DNA of 64,000 bases from an uncultured Saprospiraceae bacterium (GCA_937928405.1 CALFWZ010000181.1:1-64000); one strand, 5' to 3'; counted from the first letter of the stretch, positions 44,764 to 54,349 are shown. Notes: generated from the sequence alone by a model not told the origin. Made by a program: numbers and translations.

Positions 44764-45330
44764 TTACTTACCAAACATACCGCCCAGCTTGTCTCCTAAA
44801 CCTTTAGCTACATCGCCCAATCCGCCAGCTGCATCGCCAGTCAAACCTTTAGCTGCGTTACCTAGTCCGCCGGCCATATCACCAAGACCGCCTAGCTTAT
44901 CGCCTAAAGCGCCTTTAGCCATGTCAGCGATTCCGCCACCAAGGCCTAGCTTACTCATCAAACCATCTTCTGTTACCTCACCGCCATCACCTAGTTGACT
45001 TGCTAATCCACTAACCATGCTGGTCATTCCAGTACCTGCAACCATACCGGCCACACTCTCAGGTAATCCTAGCTTAGTCATAACACCTGCCATCATTTTT
45101 GCTTTGATACCAGCAAAAATTGAGTTACTAGCTAAACCACTAGCACCGCCGTTGAACATTCCTAAGATGCCACTGATATTTCCTCCAGTTACTTGTTCCA
45201 TTAAGCCGGATTGTAAGCTCTCTTGTGCTACTGGAAGGACTGCCTTCGCTTGTTCTGCATTGATTCCTGTTTTTTCAGTAAGCTCGTTAATTACATTTCC
45301 GCCTACGGCGCTCATTAATTGATCTAACAT
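44764..45330 (-). CDS. Glycine-rich DUF937-like protein
   Basis: A 188-aa protein with no signal peptide. The N-terminal half (INELTEKTGINAEQAKAVLPVA, then ISGILGMFNGG) resembles the DUF937/YidB-type helical domain. The C-terminal 65 residues are a run of Gly-Leu-rich repeats (GDKLGGLGDMAGGLG and variants, period about 11). Function unknown. It is monocistronic, with its own terminator. Confidence 0.7.
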   Translation of the reverse strand: MLDQLMSAVGGNVINELTEKTGINAEQAKAVLPVAQESLQSGLMEQVTGGNISGILGMFNGGASGLASNSIFAGIKAKMMAGVMTKLGLPESVAGMVAGTGMTSMVSGLASQLGDGGEVTEDGLMSKLGLGGGIADMAKGALGDKLGGLGDMAGGLGNAAKGLTGDAAGGLGDVAKGLGDKLGGMFGK

Positions 45331-45730
45331 ATTTATTTATGTTTTTATGGTGAAAAATAAAGTTGGGAGTTAAGATAAATTAACATCCCGTTAATACCAC
45401 TATTTATACGAAAAAAAAAGGGACTAAGTCACAAGAAACATATGGTTTTTACAATAATCTGTCATTTTAAGGGCTATTTTATCTAATTGATGAGGGGATT
45501 TTGAATAATGAAGTGCCGGAGGAAGAAAGGATACATTGAAGACTGAAGGAACAGTCATTTTAATATTAAGTCTATGTAAATTATTCTTTACTATTCTATT
45601 AACGATCTTCCCTCACTTCCCGTATTTTTTACAATAACTTAAAATAATTTACTTCCTATTAAGGTAAATCGCCTATAGCTTTGTAGCGTAAATACTTAAC
45701 CTCTTTTTGAAAAAAAATTACTAACTAATT
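45331..45730. promoter_or_regulatory. Gene-free region with a promoter for the surface-protein/receptor pair
   Basis: About 400 bp with no supportable ORF. A TAGCTTTG -7 element at 45676-45683 lies 47 bp before the surface-protein start. No -33 is obvious. The rest is AT-rich and unstructured by eye. Confidence 0.5.
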
Positions 45731-47326
45731 ATGAATTCAAAGCTCTACACATTTATTTTCTTGTTTACCTTTCTAGCTAGCAACGCCTTTGCTCAACAAA
45801 CCATTAAAGATGGTGATTTGGTAGGAGGACAAACTTATACTTGGACAAATGATACGGAATATCTGTTGGACGGCTATGTATATCTAGAAGATGGAGGTGT
45901 TCTAAATATTGAGCCAGGAACGGTAGTACGTGCCAAGACTAGCGGATCAAATGGAGATGCTACTTCTGCCTTGATTATCACTCGCGGTGCACAACTCAAT
46001 GCAGTAGGAACAGTAGACAATCCGATTATCTTTACTGGAGAATTTGATAATTTAGACTTTACGATAGACTTTACGGCAACCGATAATAAAACTTGGGGCG
46101 GTATCATCATACTTGGGAATGCACCGATTGGAGAAGATGGTGGCGAAGAATCTGTGGAAGGGATTACTTCTGAAAACGAGCCTAGAGTGCTTTATGGAGG
46201 TAATGATCCTACGGATAACTCTGGTACGATCAAATATGTATCGCTTCGCCATGGTGGTAATGAAATTGCTGCTGATAATGAAATTAATGGATTAACGTTG
46301 GGTGGTGTTGGAAACGGTACCACGATTGACTATATCGAAGTTTTCGCTAATTCCGATGATGGGATTGAAATATTTGGTGGAACCGTAAATATCACGCATG
46401 CAGTGGTTGCTTTTCAAGGCGATGATGCCTTTGATGTAGATGAGGCTTGGGATGGATATATCCAATATGCCTTTTCTATTCAGCAGGATATCTCTGATCA
46501 GATTGGTGACAATGCAGTCGAATATGATGGTTCTGAAAGAGTAGATCTTGGTCCTAAAACAGTAGGACGTATCTATAATGGTACTTTTATCGGTTCTGGA
46601 GAGAATGGAAATAGTAATGGACTACGCTTGAAATCTGACGGTGCAGTTCAGTTTTGGAACTCGGTGTGGACGCAAATTCAAGGTGGTGTATTTCGTGTAC
46701 AAGATACTTCTGTTGATCGTCTAAATTCTGGAGAAACCGTGTTTGCTAATAATATTGTTTTTGATTATGGAAGTTTAGAAATCGATCCTTCTAATGAATT
46801 CGAGGTTACTGGGTTTGAGGAAGTTGACCCAGAAATAGCGAGTATCTCTCGTCTACCAAATAATCAATTAGATCCACGACCAGCAACTAGCGCTTCTCCA
46901 TTATTTACAAACATAGCAACTCCCACAGAAGCAGGTGTTGAAGTAACTACTTTTCGAGGTGCTTTTGGCGGTAATCTTTGGTTAGAAGGGTGGACGGCAC
47001 TAGATGCTTATGATTACTTAGGTAATTTTTCTACTTCTACTATTGATTTTGGAGAGAACAAAGTAGGAGTAGCATTATCTACCGCAATTCCTAATCCAGC
47101 TACAGACCTGACTCGCTTCAACTTTTCCTTACCAACCGCTTCTATGGTAAGTGTACAAATTACAGATTTGAATGGACGAATCGTCGCTACCAGAAACTTA
47201 GGGCAAATTGGTGCAGGAGATAGTTCTTTCAACCTAAGTGTTAGTGATATTGCTAACGGACTTTACATTATCTCTCTAAAAACAAAAGAGGGGATCGTGA
47301 CACAGAAATTTATCGTACAGAAATAA
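45731..47326 (+). CDS. T9SS-sorted surface protein with beta-helix-like repeats
   Basis: A 531-aa exported protein (signal ending FAQQ). Residues 25-420 form a beta-helix-like fold (VLNIEPGTVVRA, GAQLNAVGT, WGGIIILGNAPIG, YIEVFANSDDGIEIFGGTV, FQGDDAFDVDEAWDGYIQ), a pattern seen in Bacteroidota proteins paired with TonB-dependent receptors. The last 75 residues are a T9SS type A sorting domain (IPNPATDLTRF...NGLYIISLKT). The receptor gene follows after 119 bp on the same strand, so I infer a ligand-capturing partner at the cell surface. Ligand unknown. Confidence 0.85.
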   Translation: MNSKLYTFIFLFTFLASNAFAQQTIKDGDLVGGQTYTWTNDTEYLLDGYVYLEDGGVLNIEPGTVVRAKTSGSNGDATSALIITRGAQLNAVGTVDNPIIFTGEFDNLDFTIDFTATDNKTWGGIIILGNAPIGEDGGEESVEGITSENEPRVLYGGNDPTDNSGTIKYVSLRHGGNEIAADNEINGLTLGGVGNGTTIDYIEVFANSDDGIEIFGGTVNITHAVVAFQGDDAFDVDEAWDGYIQYAFSIQQDISDQIGDNAVEYDGSERVDLGPKTVGRIYNGTFIGSGENGNSNGLRLKSDGAVQFWNSVWTQIQGGVFRVQDTSVDRLNSGETVFANNIVFDYGSLEIDPSNEFEVTGFEEVDPEIASISRLPNNQLDPRPATSASPLFTNIATPTEAGVEVTTFRGAFGGNLWLEGWTALDAYDYLGNFSTSTIDFGENKVGVALSTAIPNPATDLTRFNFSLPTASMVSVQITDLNGRIVATRNLGQIGAGDSSFNLSVSDIANGLYIISLKTKEGIVTQKFIVQK

Positions 47327-47445
47327 TAAACATTTGAAGGAAAGAATCAAATGTGATGCTTTCCACTTTTTATAAAAAATACTTTAATACTGTTAACCTG
47401 AGCATCATTAAAAAACCTATTCGTGATGTTCACAAATTTTCTCTA

Positions 47446-50289
47446 ATGAAAAAGTTTATACTTTTTAGCATCTTGGGGATGCTGTTTACTCTTAATCTTT
47501 TTTCCCAAGGAACTATCAGCGGTTCTATCATCGATGCTGAATTCGGGGATGGCTTGATTGGAGCCAACGTAGTTATAGAAGGTACTACTACCGGTGTCTC
47601 TACTGACTTTGAAGGTAAATATCAACTAAAGACGGCCGCTGGTACTTATACAATAGTTGTTTCTTACCTTGGTTATAGTGATAAAAAGATTGAAGGCGTT
47701 GAAGTAAAAGAGGGCGAAATTACCTATCTCGATGTCACCATGTCTGAAGGTGGCGTAGAACTAGATTTAGATATTGTTGTTGTTGAAAAAATGATCGAAA
47801 GATCTGAAAATGCCGTTCTATTATTACAGAAAAAATCAGATAAAATCCAAGATGGTATTTCCTCTCAAGAAATGGCCAAATTGGCGGTTAGCGATGCGGC
47901 TGGAGCCATGAAAAAAGTAACAGGTGCCACTGTCAGCGGCGGAAAGTATATTTATATCCGTGGATTGGGAGATCGTTATTCACTTACTCAATTAAATGGT
48001 CTCGTAATCCCTAGTTCTGATCCTTACCGTAATGGTGCCCAGTTAGATTTAATTCCTTCTAATTTATTAGATAATATTATTACCTCTAAAATATTCACTC
48101 CCGATCAGCCTGGTACTTTTACAGGAGGAGCGGTGAATATCAAAACGAAAAGCTTTCCAGAACAATTTAGCTTGACCTTTTCTACCAGCGCAGGTTATAA
48201 CAAGCAGAATAATTTCAACGATGGATTCTTAACTCATGAGGGAGGGCGTACCGATTATTGGGGATATGATGATGGTACACGCGCAAGATCTGAAGTACTA
48301 GATCGTCCTGATGTATTACGTAGTTTTGAAGTAGAAAGTAATTTACCAGTTCTTACTAGGGTTAATTGGCAAGACGAAGGAGCAGCACTTGCCCAGGCAG
48401 CGGATGCAGCGATTAACGCGGTGAGTACTCAGTTTACGCCAACCGAAACAACTTCCTCATTTGATCACGGCTACGGTGTTACTTTTGGAAATCAGTATGC
48501 TTTTGGAAAAAATGCCTTAGGCGTAATTGCTTCTGCTTCTTTCAAAAAAAGGTTCCAACACCTTGCTGATTATACCCGAAGAAACTGGAACCTACGTGAC
48601 ATCAATAGTGGAGATTTATTCAACGAAGGTGATTTTCAAGAAACGCTAAGTAATGAATCTTCTACCTTGAATGGAATGGTTGGATTATCGTATAAGATTA
48701 ATAATCTACATAGTATTTCATTAAGTACAATTTATAATCATAGCACTGATAAGACTTCTAGATTTATCAGTGGGGAACGTCCAGACAATATTGTATTACC
48801 AGACATCGTAGAAGGTCGTGAGTTATTTTTCCGCGAGAGAGAAATGAAAAATATTCAAGTAGGTGGTAGCCACGCCATCCCCGCTGCTAATAATTTATTG
48901 GTAGAATGGAAGTGGAGTCGTGCTTTATCATCTATGATTGATCCTGATCGTCGTTTCTTCGAAAATGAATTTAATACAGAATCTAATATCTATCGAATTC
49001 CGGCTTCTAATGTACAACGTCCTTTCCACTTTTACCGTGATCTAGCTGACGAACAAACAGATTATAAAATAGATGTTACCCTACCATTAAAAAATAATTT
49101 CAAGCTTAAGGTTGGTGGCTTATACACAGATAAAAGTAGAGACTTTACAGAATTTAGGTATCAAGTAGAAGAGAATACAAGAGACGCAGCCCCTTACGCA
49201 GGAAATACGGATGATTATTTGAGCGATGGGAACGTTGGAATTATTGACGAATTTGAGCCGCTAGGCGGATTTATTTTAGGTAATTATTTATTAGATCGTA
49301 CAGAAGATAAAAACCAATATACTGGAACCGATCAAGTGATGGCTGGTTATTTAATGGCTACGTTGCCAATCACTAAGGACTTGAAATTTGTTGGAGGAGC
49401 TAGAGTAGAAAAAACGGACATCTTTGTAGAGAGTGCAGATACGAGCGAAATAGCAGGAACAATTGATCAAATAGATGTATTGCCATCTGCTAATTTTATC
49501 TACTCATTAAATGACAACATGAACTTACGTGCTTCTTATAGTACGACGATTGCTCGTCCTAATATGAGAGAGATTGCACCATTTGAATCTTTTGATCCTT
49601 TGACCAAAACGATCTACATCGGAAATCCTACCTTGAACAGAACGAAAGTTCAGAATTTTGATCTACGTTGGGAATGGTTTTTAAAGCCTGGAGAATTAAT
49701 TGCGGTCAGTGGATACTATAAAGACTTTACAGATGCGATCACTTTGTTTCGATTACGTGAGCCGGGTAACGTTTTTCAATACAAAAATGTAGAAAATGCT
49801 AATCTGTACGGAGTAGAAATTGAGTTAAGAAAGAGTCTAGAATCTTTAGCACCTGCCTTGAAAAACTTTAAGTTTAGCACCAATCTATCCTTGATCAAAT
49901 CTAATTCTGATGTTCCAGATGAAGATAATCTAGGACTTGATCCATTGAGTCGCCCTTTTGAAGGTCAGGCTAATTATATCCTTAATACTTCGCTTCTTTA
50001 CACCAATGTTGATATGGGATTAGATGCTTCTTTATCCTTAAATACTACGGGTGATAAGTTGGCAATTATTTCTAATGAAGGAAATCCGGATATCTACGAC
50101 CGAGGTCGTTCGCAATTAGATTTCTCGGTCTCTAAGCGATTTAATAATCTTAGTTTAAGACTTTCTGCTAAAAACTTATTAGATAGTCCATACCGACAAT
50201 CTTCTGAATATCAGGGGGACGAATATATCTACTACGAATTCAAAAGAGGTATCACCTATAGCTTAGGTGTTTCTTATACTATTCGATAA
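47446..50289 (+). CDS. TonB-dependent outer-membrane receptor with N-terminal carboxypeptidase-like domain
   Basis: A 947-aa receptor. The signal peptide ends LFSQ. Residues 25-110 form a CarboxypepD_reg-like domain (GTISGSIIDAEFGDGLIGANV...), then comes the plug (KKVTGATVSGGKYIYIRGLGDRYS, NGLVIPSSDP), and then a beta-barrel to the C-terminal strand ITYSLGVSYTIR. Members with the GGKYIYIRGLGDRYS plug form a distinct clade without SusD partners. An in-frame ATG 31 codons upstream would hide the signal peptide, so I start at 47446. Preceded by its likely surface partner and followed by a strong terminator. Confidence 0.93.
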   Translation: MKKFILFSILGMLFTLNLFSQGTISGSIIDAEFGDGLIGANVVIEGTTTGVSTDFEGKYQLKTAAGTYTIVVSYLGYSDKKIEGVEVKEGEITYLDVTMSEGGVELDLDIVVVEKMIERSENAVLLLQKKSDKIQDGISSQEMAKLAVSDAAGAMKKVTGATVSGGKYIYIRGLGDRYSLTQLNGLVIPSSDPYRNGAQLDLIPSNLLDNIITSKIFTPDQPGTFTGGAVNIKTKSFPEQFSLTFSTSAGYNKQNNFNDGFLTHEGGRTDYWGYDDGTRARSEVLDRPDVLRSFEVESNLPVLTRVNWQDEGAALAQAADAAINAVSTQFTPTETTSSFDHGYGVTFGNQYAFGKNALGVIASASFKKRFQHLADYTRRNWNLRDINSGDLFNEGDFQETLSNESSTLNGMVGLSYKINNLHSISLSTIYNHSTDKTSRFISGERPDNIVLPDIVEGRELFFREREMKNIQVGGSHAIPAANNLLVEWKWSRALSSMIDPDRRFFENEFNTESNIYRIPASNVQRPFHFYRDLADEQTDYKIDVTLPLKNNFKLKVGGLYTDKSRDFTEFRYQVEENTRDAAPYAGNTDDYLSDGNVGIIDEFEPLGGFILGNYLLDRTEDKNQYTGTDQVMAGYLMATLPITKDLKFVGGARVEKTDIFVESADTSEIAGTIDQIDVLPSANFIYSLNDNMNLRASYSTTIARPNMREIAPFESFDPLTKTIYIGNPTLNRTKVQNFDLRWEWFLKPGELIAVSGYYKDFTDAITLFRLREPGNVFQYKNVENANLYGVEIELRKSLESLAPALKNFKFSTNLSLIKSNSDVPDEDNLGLDPLSRPFEGQANYILNTSLLYTNVDMGLDASLSLNTTGDKLAIISNEGNPDIYDRGRSQLDFSVSKRFNNLSLRLSAKNLLDSPYRQSSEYQGDEYIYYEFKRGITYSLGVSYTIR

Positions 50290-50323
50290 AAGAACTTTTA
50301 AGACTAACAGTATTATGTAGTTC

Positions 50324-50357
50324 AGCCCGGAGTAACGTTGGTTACTTCGGGCTTTAT
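50324..50357 (+). terminator. Intrinsic terminator after the receptor
   Basis: AGCCCGGAGTAAC pairs with GTTACTTCGGGCT around GTTG, followed by TTATTGTTTT. It lies 35 bp after the receptor stop. Confidence 0.88.
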
Positions 50358-50475
50358 TGTTTTAAACAACTTTCTTTAAGCCTAAACGACTGGATGCGGT
50401 CATTAGACTTAGTTTGGAACAATTAGTTAGAACAGAATTGAAATTTAAGCGTTTACTATAAATATCTAGTACATA

Positions 50476-50577
50476 GGGTTTTCTCATAAAACTCCCTTTA
50501 GGGTAAGGGGCAAATTTTAGTAATTTTTGCCTTTTCAGGGTGTGATTAGGTCCGCTTTAATTTTTATGAGAAAATCC
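50476..50577. repeat. About 100-bp palindromic element upstream of msrA
   Basis: GGGTTTTCTCATAAAA (50476-50491) is complementary over 15 positions to TTTTATGAGAAAATCC (50562-50577). Inside, GGCAAA (509-514) pairs with TTTGCC (526-531). It ends 36 bp before the msrA ATG, so it may be a leader structure or a mobile palindromic repeat. The rest of 50358-50613 has nothing I can support. Confidence 0.6.
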
Positions 50578-50613
50578 TTTATTTAGTTTATAAAAACTCT
50601 AAAATAGTTAAAT

Positions 50614-51273
50614 ATGAAAATCAATATTCTTTTTTCTCTCTCCCTCCTTCTATTTTTGGTAGCCTGTGGGCAAAGTAATCGAAAAGTGACAGATAACACT
50701 AAACCAACTTCGGATTATGCTAAACAGGTAAATCTAAGTGATGACCTAGCGGTTGCTACTTTTGCGGGTGGTTGTTTTTGGTGCACAGAAGCATCTTTCG
50801 ATCAATTAAAAGGGGTGAAGGAAGTAGTCAGCGGATATTCAGGCGGCAAAGAAGACAATCCCACTTACAAACAAGTTTCCTATGGAAAGACGACGCACGC
50901 CGAAGCGATTAATATTTATTATGATGCAGCAATAATTTCTTACCAAAATTTATTGGACGTCTTTTTTGTGGCACATGACCCAACCCAAATAGACCGCCAA
51001 GGGAATGACGTTGGGCCGCAATATCGTTCGGCTATTTATTATCGAACACCAGCAGAAAAAACAATGGTGGAGGCAACGATTAAAAAACTCAATGATAGTG
51101 GTAAATTTTCTAAGCCAATCGCAACGGAGGTAGCGGAGTTTACCAAGTTTTGGGATGCCGAAGATTATCACCAGGACTACTATAAGAAAAATCCAAATGA
51201 TCGTTATATGTTAGGTGTGGGAGTTCCTAAAATAAAAAAAGTTCAAAAGTATTTTCCAGAATGGATTCGGTAG
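50614..51273 (+). CDS. msrA: Peptide methionine-(S)-S-oxide reductase A, lipoprotein form
   Basis: Repairs oxidised methionine (S-epimer) in proteins. A lipobox LVAC with Cys18 anchors it outside the cytoplasm. The catalytic motif GGCFWCTEA has nucleophile Cys54, and GYSGG, YRSAIYY and AEDYHQDYYKKNP are all present. Length 219 aa is normal for an exported MsrA. The following nucleotidyltransferase gene starts 13 bp before its stop. Confidence 0.96.
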   Translation: MKINILFSLSLLLFLVACGQSNRKVTDNTKPTSDYAKQVNLSDDLAVATFAGGCFWCTEASFDQLKGVKEVVSGYSGGKEDNPTYKQVSYGKTTHAEAINIYYDAAIISYQNLLDVFFVAHDPTQIDRQGNDVGPQYRSAIYYRTPAEKTMVEATIKKLNDSGKFSKPIATEVAEFTKFWDAEDYHQDYYKKNPNDRYMLGVGVPKIKKVQKYFPEWIR

Positions 51274-51863
51274 CCGCGATACTATTGGCTGCTGGGAGTT
51301 CCCGTAGAATGGGTAAAAAAAATAAACTGTTGCTTCCTTATCAAGGTCGCTCTATGATCGAGCACCAAGTGGAGGAAATTCAGCAGAGTAGCCTGACGAA
51401 TTTCAGGGTGGTACTTGGTCATGATGCGGAAAAAATTGGTGCTATTTTACCGTCGCAAATAAACACGGTATTTAACGCAAATCACCTCACTGGAATGACC
51501 AGCAGCATTCAATCTGGGATTGAAGCGGTGCAAGAAAATGTAAAAGGGTATATGATTTGTCTGTCTGATATGCCTTGGGTAACGGCAAAAGATTACGACG
51601 AGATTTTGCATTTCTTTTTAAAAAATATTGATAAATATCCTCGGCTAATTGTTCAGCCAGTTTACCAACAGCGGCGGGGACATCCTGTTATTTTTTCTAG
51701 TTATTACAAAAAGGAATTATTGGACCATACAGCCCCAGAAGGATGTCGCGAAGTTATTCGTATGAATAAAAAAGAAGTTCGTCATTTGGATATGAAAGCA
51801 CCAAATGTTTTAAAAGATATTGATACGCCTGGAGATTACCAAGCAACGTCCATAAACGACTAA
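51261..51863 (+). CDS. MobA/MocA-like nucleotidyltransferase
   Basis: A 200-aa NTP transferase of the MobA-like family. AAILLAAGSSRRMGKKNKLLLP is the nucleotide-binding loop, and CLSDMPWVT carries the metal-binding Asp; RRGHPVIF follows. MocA-type members make cytidylylated molybdopterin; others are sugar or unknown transferases. No molybdenum genes are nearby, so the substrate is open. The ATG lies inside the end of msrA, and its stop overlaps the convergent kinase stop by 4 bp. Confidence 0.87.
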   Translation: MDSVAAILLAAGSSRRMGKKNKLLLPYQGRSMIEHQVEEIQQSSLTNFRVVLGHDAEKIGAILPSQINTVFNANHLTGMTSSIQSGIEAVQENVKGYMICLSDMPWVTAKDYDEILHFFLKNIDKYPRLIVQPVYQQRRGHPVIFSSYYKKELLDHTAPEGCREVIRMNKKEVRHLDMKAPNVLKDIDTPGDYQATSIND

Positions 51864-54034
51864 TCAACAACGGCTGTTTCGGCTTCGATTTTAGGAGGGG
51901 TTGTTTTACTAGCGCCAATAAAAATTTCTAATGGCAAACTAATATGGAAAGTCGTTCCTTCGGTGAGTACCGAATCAAACCAAATTTTACCATTGTATTT
52001 ATCTACGATATTTTTACAAATCGTTAGACCTATACCGGTGCCTTCATAACCCGCTCTTTTGTCAAGTTGATGAAACAGGTTAAAAACTTTATGTGCGTAA
52101 TCCTGATTGATTCCTATACCATTGTCCGCTACGCTGATAATAAAAGCATCTGAAGTGAGTTCAGTTTTTACCTTAATAATGGGCCGACGTCCTTCTGGAA
52201 TAAACTTCAAACCATTACCGATCAAATTTTGCATCAATTGTAGCAAGTGAACTCTACTAATTTGCAAGTCTATTTTTTCGGTAGGTAATTCTAATACGGC
52301 CTCGTTAGAGACTATTTTTTCTCTAAGATTTCCACAGACATCTTCTAAAATATCACCGAGTGTAGTCCGTTCATTTTCTGCTACAGAAGAAGTAATACGA
52401 GAATAGGCCAGTAGGTCTCCCAGTAAATTATTCATTCTAGTGACGCCAGAAGTAACAAATCCCATATACTCGTTTGCCTCTTCGTTAAAATCTTTACCCC
52501 ATTTTTTTTGTATCAAACTAACAAAGCTTCCTACGTTTCTAAGTGGCTCTTTAAGATCGTGTGCTGCTACATAAACAAACTGAGAAAGTACTTCGTTATT
52601 TTCGGCAAGTCGAATATTTTGTGATTCAATCTCTTCCGATTTTTTTCGCAGGCTCATGTTATTTTTTTCCTTGAGCTTGACCATATATCCCAGACCAAGA
52701 ATAAAAACAATCAAGGTAATAGAAATAATAGCAAACATCATCTTATTTTGACGAAGCATCAACGCTTGATATTCCTTGTCATTTTTTTCAACATCAAACT
52801 TAAATTGCAATTCTGTAATACGATCTGTACGTTGCTGATTTTGCATATAATCACTCAACATCGTATAGGTCTCCAGATAAGTTAAAGCCAGGCTATCATT
52901 GCCTTTGTTTTGATTAATTTTATACAAATCGTGATTGTTCTGTTGAGTAAGTTCACGATAGTCTCCAGTTTCTGAGAAGACGAGACTTTTTTTGAAAGCA
53001 ATCTCCGCGGTATCTATTTTATTTTGTTTTAGATATAGTTTGCCTAAGCGATTATGCAATCGTGCATTTTCTAAAGTGCTAAGATATTTTTCGTAGTCAA
53101 AGCATTCCATAAAATAAGATTCTGCTTCGTCGTATAGTTCTAAGTGGGTATAGATTTCGGCAATATTAACCAATCCACGAGAAATGGATATTCCATCTTC
53201 GCTTTGACGATAAACTAGCAGCGATGCTTTTTGTTTGGTTAATGCTTCTTGATATTTTCCAAAAGAAGTAAGAATATTTCCGAAGTCATAGAGCGTACTG
53301 GCGATCAATTTTTTATTGTCCAGTGTTACGGCCATATTATAAGCTCGCTCAATGGTTTTAAAAGACTCTTTTTCGTGTTTGAGATGTCGATAGGTGTTGG
53401 CGATACTTTGTAGGGTAATGACCATCCCTTCGGTTGATTTACGGGATTCGGCTATATTGAGTGATTTTAGATAATAATCAATCGCCTTTTCATATTCGCC
53501 TACCGTTTCGTAGAGAGAGCCTAAACCATGATAACCATTTTCCACCGTTTCAATATCATCTTCTCTTTCGGCCAAATCAATTGCTTTGAGGTGATAATTT
53601 TTGGCAATAGCATATTTGCTCATTTTTTCATAAACAATAGCCAAGTCCGTATAGATGGTTAATTTTAATTGGTTATCACTCATGTTTTGGGCGATATCCA
53701 TACAGGTATTATAACTATTAAGTGCGTTTTGTAGATGATTGTTTTCTTCGAAAACAAATCCCAACTCCCGATTGATATTAAATAAGTCTTTATTATTTTT
53801 AGCTTTGGCCGCTTGATCGCGGGCAATATAAATATAGGCGAGTGCCATATTAAAGTCTTTGTGTGAGGTTCGCGCAGCCATTCGAATAAGGTTCGCGGTA
53901 GTTTTATCCTCGGTTGCATGCATAACTTCTACCTTCAGACTATCCATATTAAAGGAATGTTTAGCGCTGAGGAAAGATAACGGTGCTATGAAGCATATAC
54001 CAATGAGAAGAATTTTAATAATAAAGTCTTTCAT
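51860..54034 (-). CDS. TPR-repeat sensor histidine kinase
   Basis: A 724-aa membrane kinase. A signal-like N-terminus is followed by about eight TPR repeats (residues 55-400; NGYHGLGSLYETVGEYEKAIDYY), a transmembrane helix (about 423-445), a coiled coil, a HisKA domain with phosphoacceptor His in AAHDLKEPLRN near 492, and a HATPase (LMQNLIGNGLKF, ADNGIGI, GTGIGLTICK). No fused receiver and no adjacent regulator. On the same strand, a double-glycine peptide gene lies 136 bp upstream but behind its own terminator. Signal unknown. Confidence 0.93.
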   Translation of the reverse strand: MKDFIIKILLIGICFIAPLSFLSAKHSFNMDSLKVEVMHATEDKTTANLIRMAARTSHKDFNMALAYIYIARDQAAKAKNNKDLFNINRELGFVFEENNHLQNALNSYNTCMDIAQNMSDNQLKLTIYTDLAIVYEKMSKYAIAKNYHLKAIDLAEREDDIETVENGYHGLGSLYETVGEYEKAIDYYLKSLNIAESRKSTEGMVITLQSIANTYRHLKHEKESFKTIERAYNMAVTLDNKKLIASTLYDFGNILTSFGKYQEALTKQKASLLVYRQSEDGISISRGLVNIAEIYTHLELYDEAESYFMECFDYEKYLSTLENARLHNRLGKLYLKQNKIDTAEIAFKKSLVFSETGDYRELTQQNNHDLYKINQNKGNDSLALTYLETYTMLSDYMQNQQRTDRITELQFKFDVEKNDKEYQALMLRQNKMMFAIISITLIVFILGLGYMVKLKEKNNMSLRKKSEEIESQNIRLAENNEVLSQFVYVAAHDLKEPLRNVGSFVSLIQKKWGKDFNEEANEYMGFVTSGVTRMNNLLGDLLAYSRITSSVAENERTTLGDILEDVCGNLREKIVSNEAVLELPTEKIDLQISRVHLLQLMQNLIGNGLKFIPEGRRPIIKVKTELTSDAFIISVADNGIGINQDYAHKVFNLFHQLDKRAGYEGTGIGLTICKNIVDKYNGKIWFDSVLTEGTTFHISLPLEIFIGASKTTPPKIEAETAVVD

Positions 54035-54094
54035 TTAGTAATTATTATTGGTTTAGGACTTTGATTGGTATAATACTAAAGCAAGGAGTGTGCT

Positions 54095-54140
54095 AAAAAA
54101 AACGAATTAGCACAAAATCGTACTAATTCGTTAGTTTTTT
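54095..54140. terminator. Intrinsic terminator of the 59-aa peptide gene
   Basis: AACGAATTAG (54101-54110) pairs perfectly with CTAATTCGTT (54123-54132). Eight A residues precede it on the plus strand, giving a U-run for minus-strand transcripts, and TTTTTT follows on the other side. It separates the peptide gene from the histidine kinase. Confidence 0.88.
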
Positions 54141-54169
54141 GAAGATTCACATCTTCACCGTAGCTAATT

Positions 54170-54349
54170 TTAGCCGCCAAAAGAGTAGCTAGTTTCGTAG
54201 CTAACCGATTTTAAGGATTTAGAAGAGATTTCAGTAGAAGGACGATCCTTTCTTTTGCCATCTCCGCCTCCTTTAAGGCTGATCGACTGATGTCGATTTA
54301 ATACGGATGAAGTTGGAAGCTCACATTGGAGTTTTTCTAGTCTTTTCAT
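54170..54349 (-). CDS. 59-aa double-glycine leader peptide (RiPP-precursor-like)
   Basis: A small gene with ATG and TAA. The N-terminal half MKRLEKLQCELPTSSVL followed by SISLKGGG has the spaced-leucine pattern and terminal GG of Bacteroidota leader peptides, such as those of GG-leader lanthipeptide and radical-SAM RiPP precursors. After GG (27-28) the presumed core is about 30 residues, basic and Ser/Thr-rich (KRKDRPSTEISSKSLKS), with an aromatic tail SYETSYSFGG. A promoter (54381-54409) and a terminator (54095-54140) frame it, so it looks like a complete one-gene unit. No modification enzyme, PCAT transporter or radical-SAM gene is adjacent. Cleavage and modification are inferred. Confidence 0.65.
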   Translation of the reverse strand: MKRLEKLQCELPTSSVLNRHQSISLKGGGDGKRKDRPSTEISSKSLKSVSYETSYSFGG

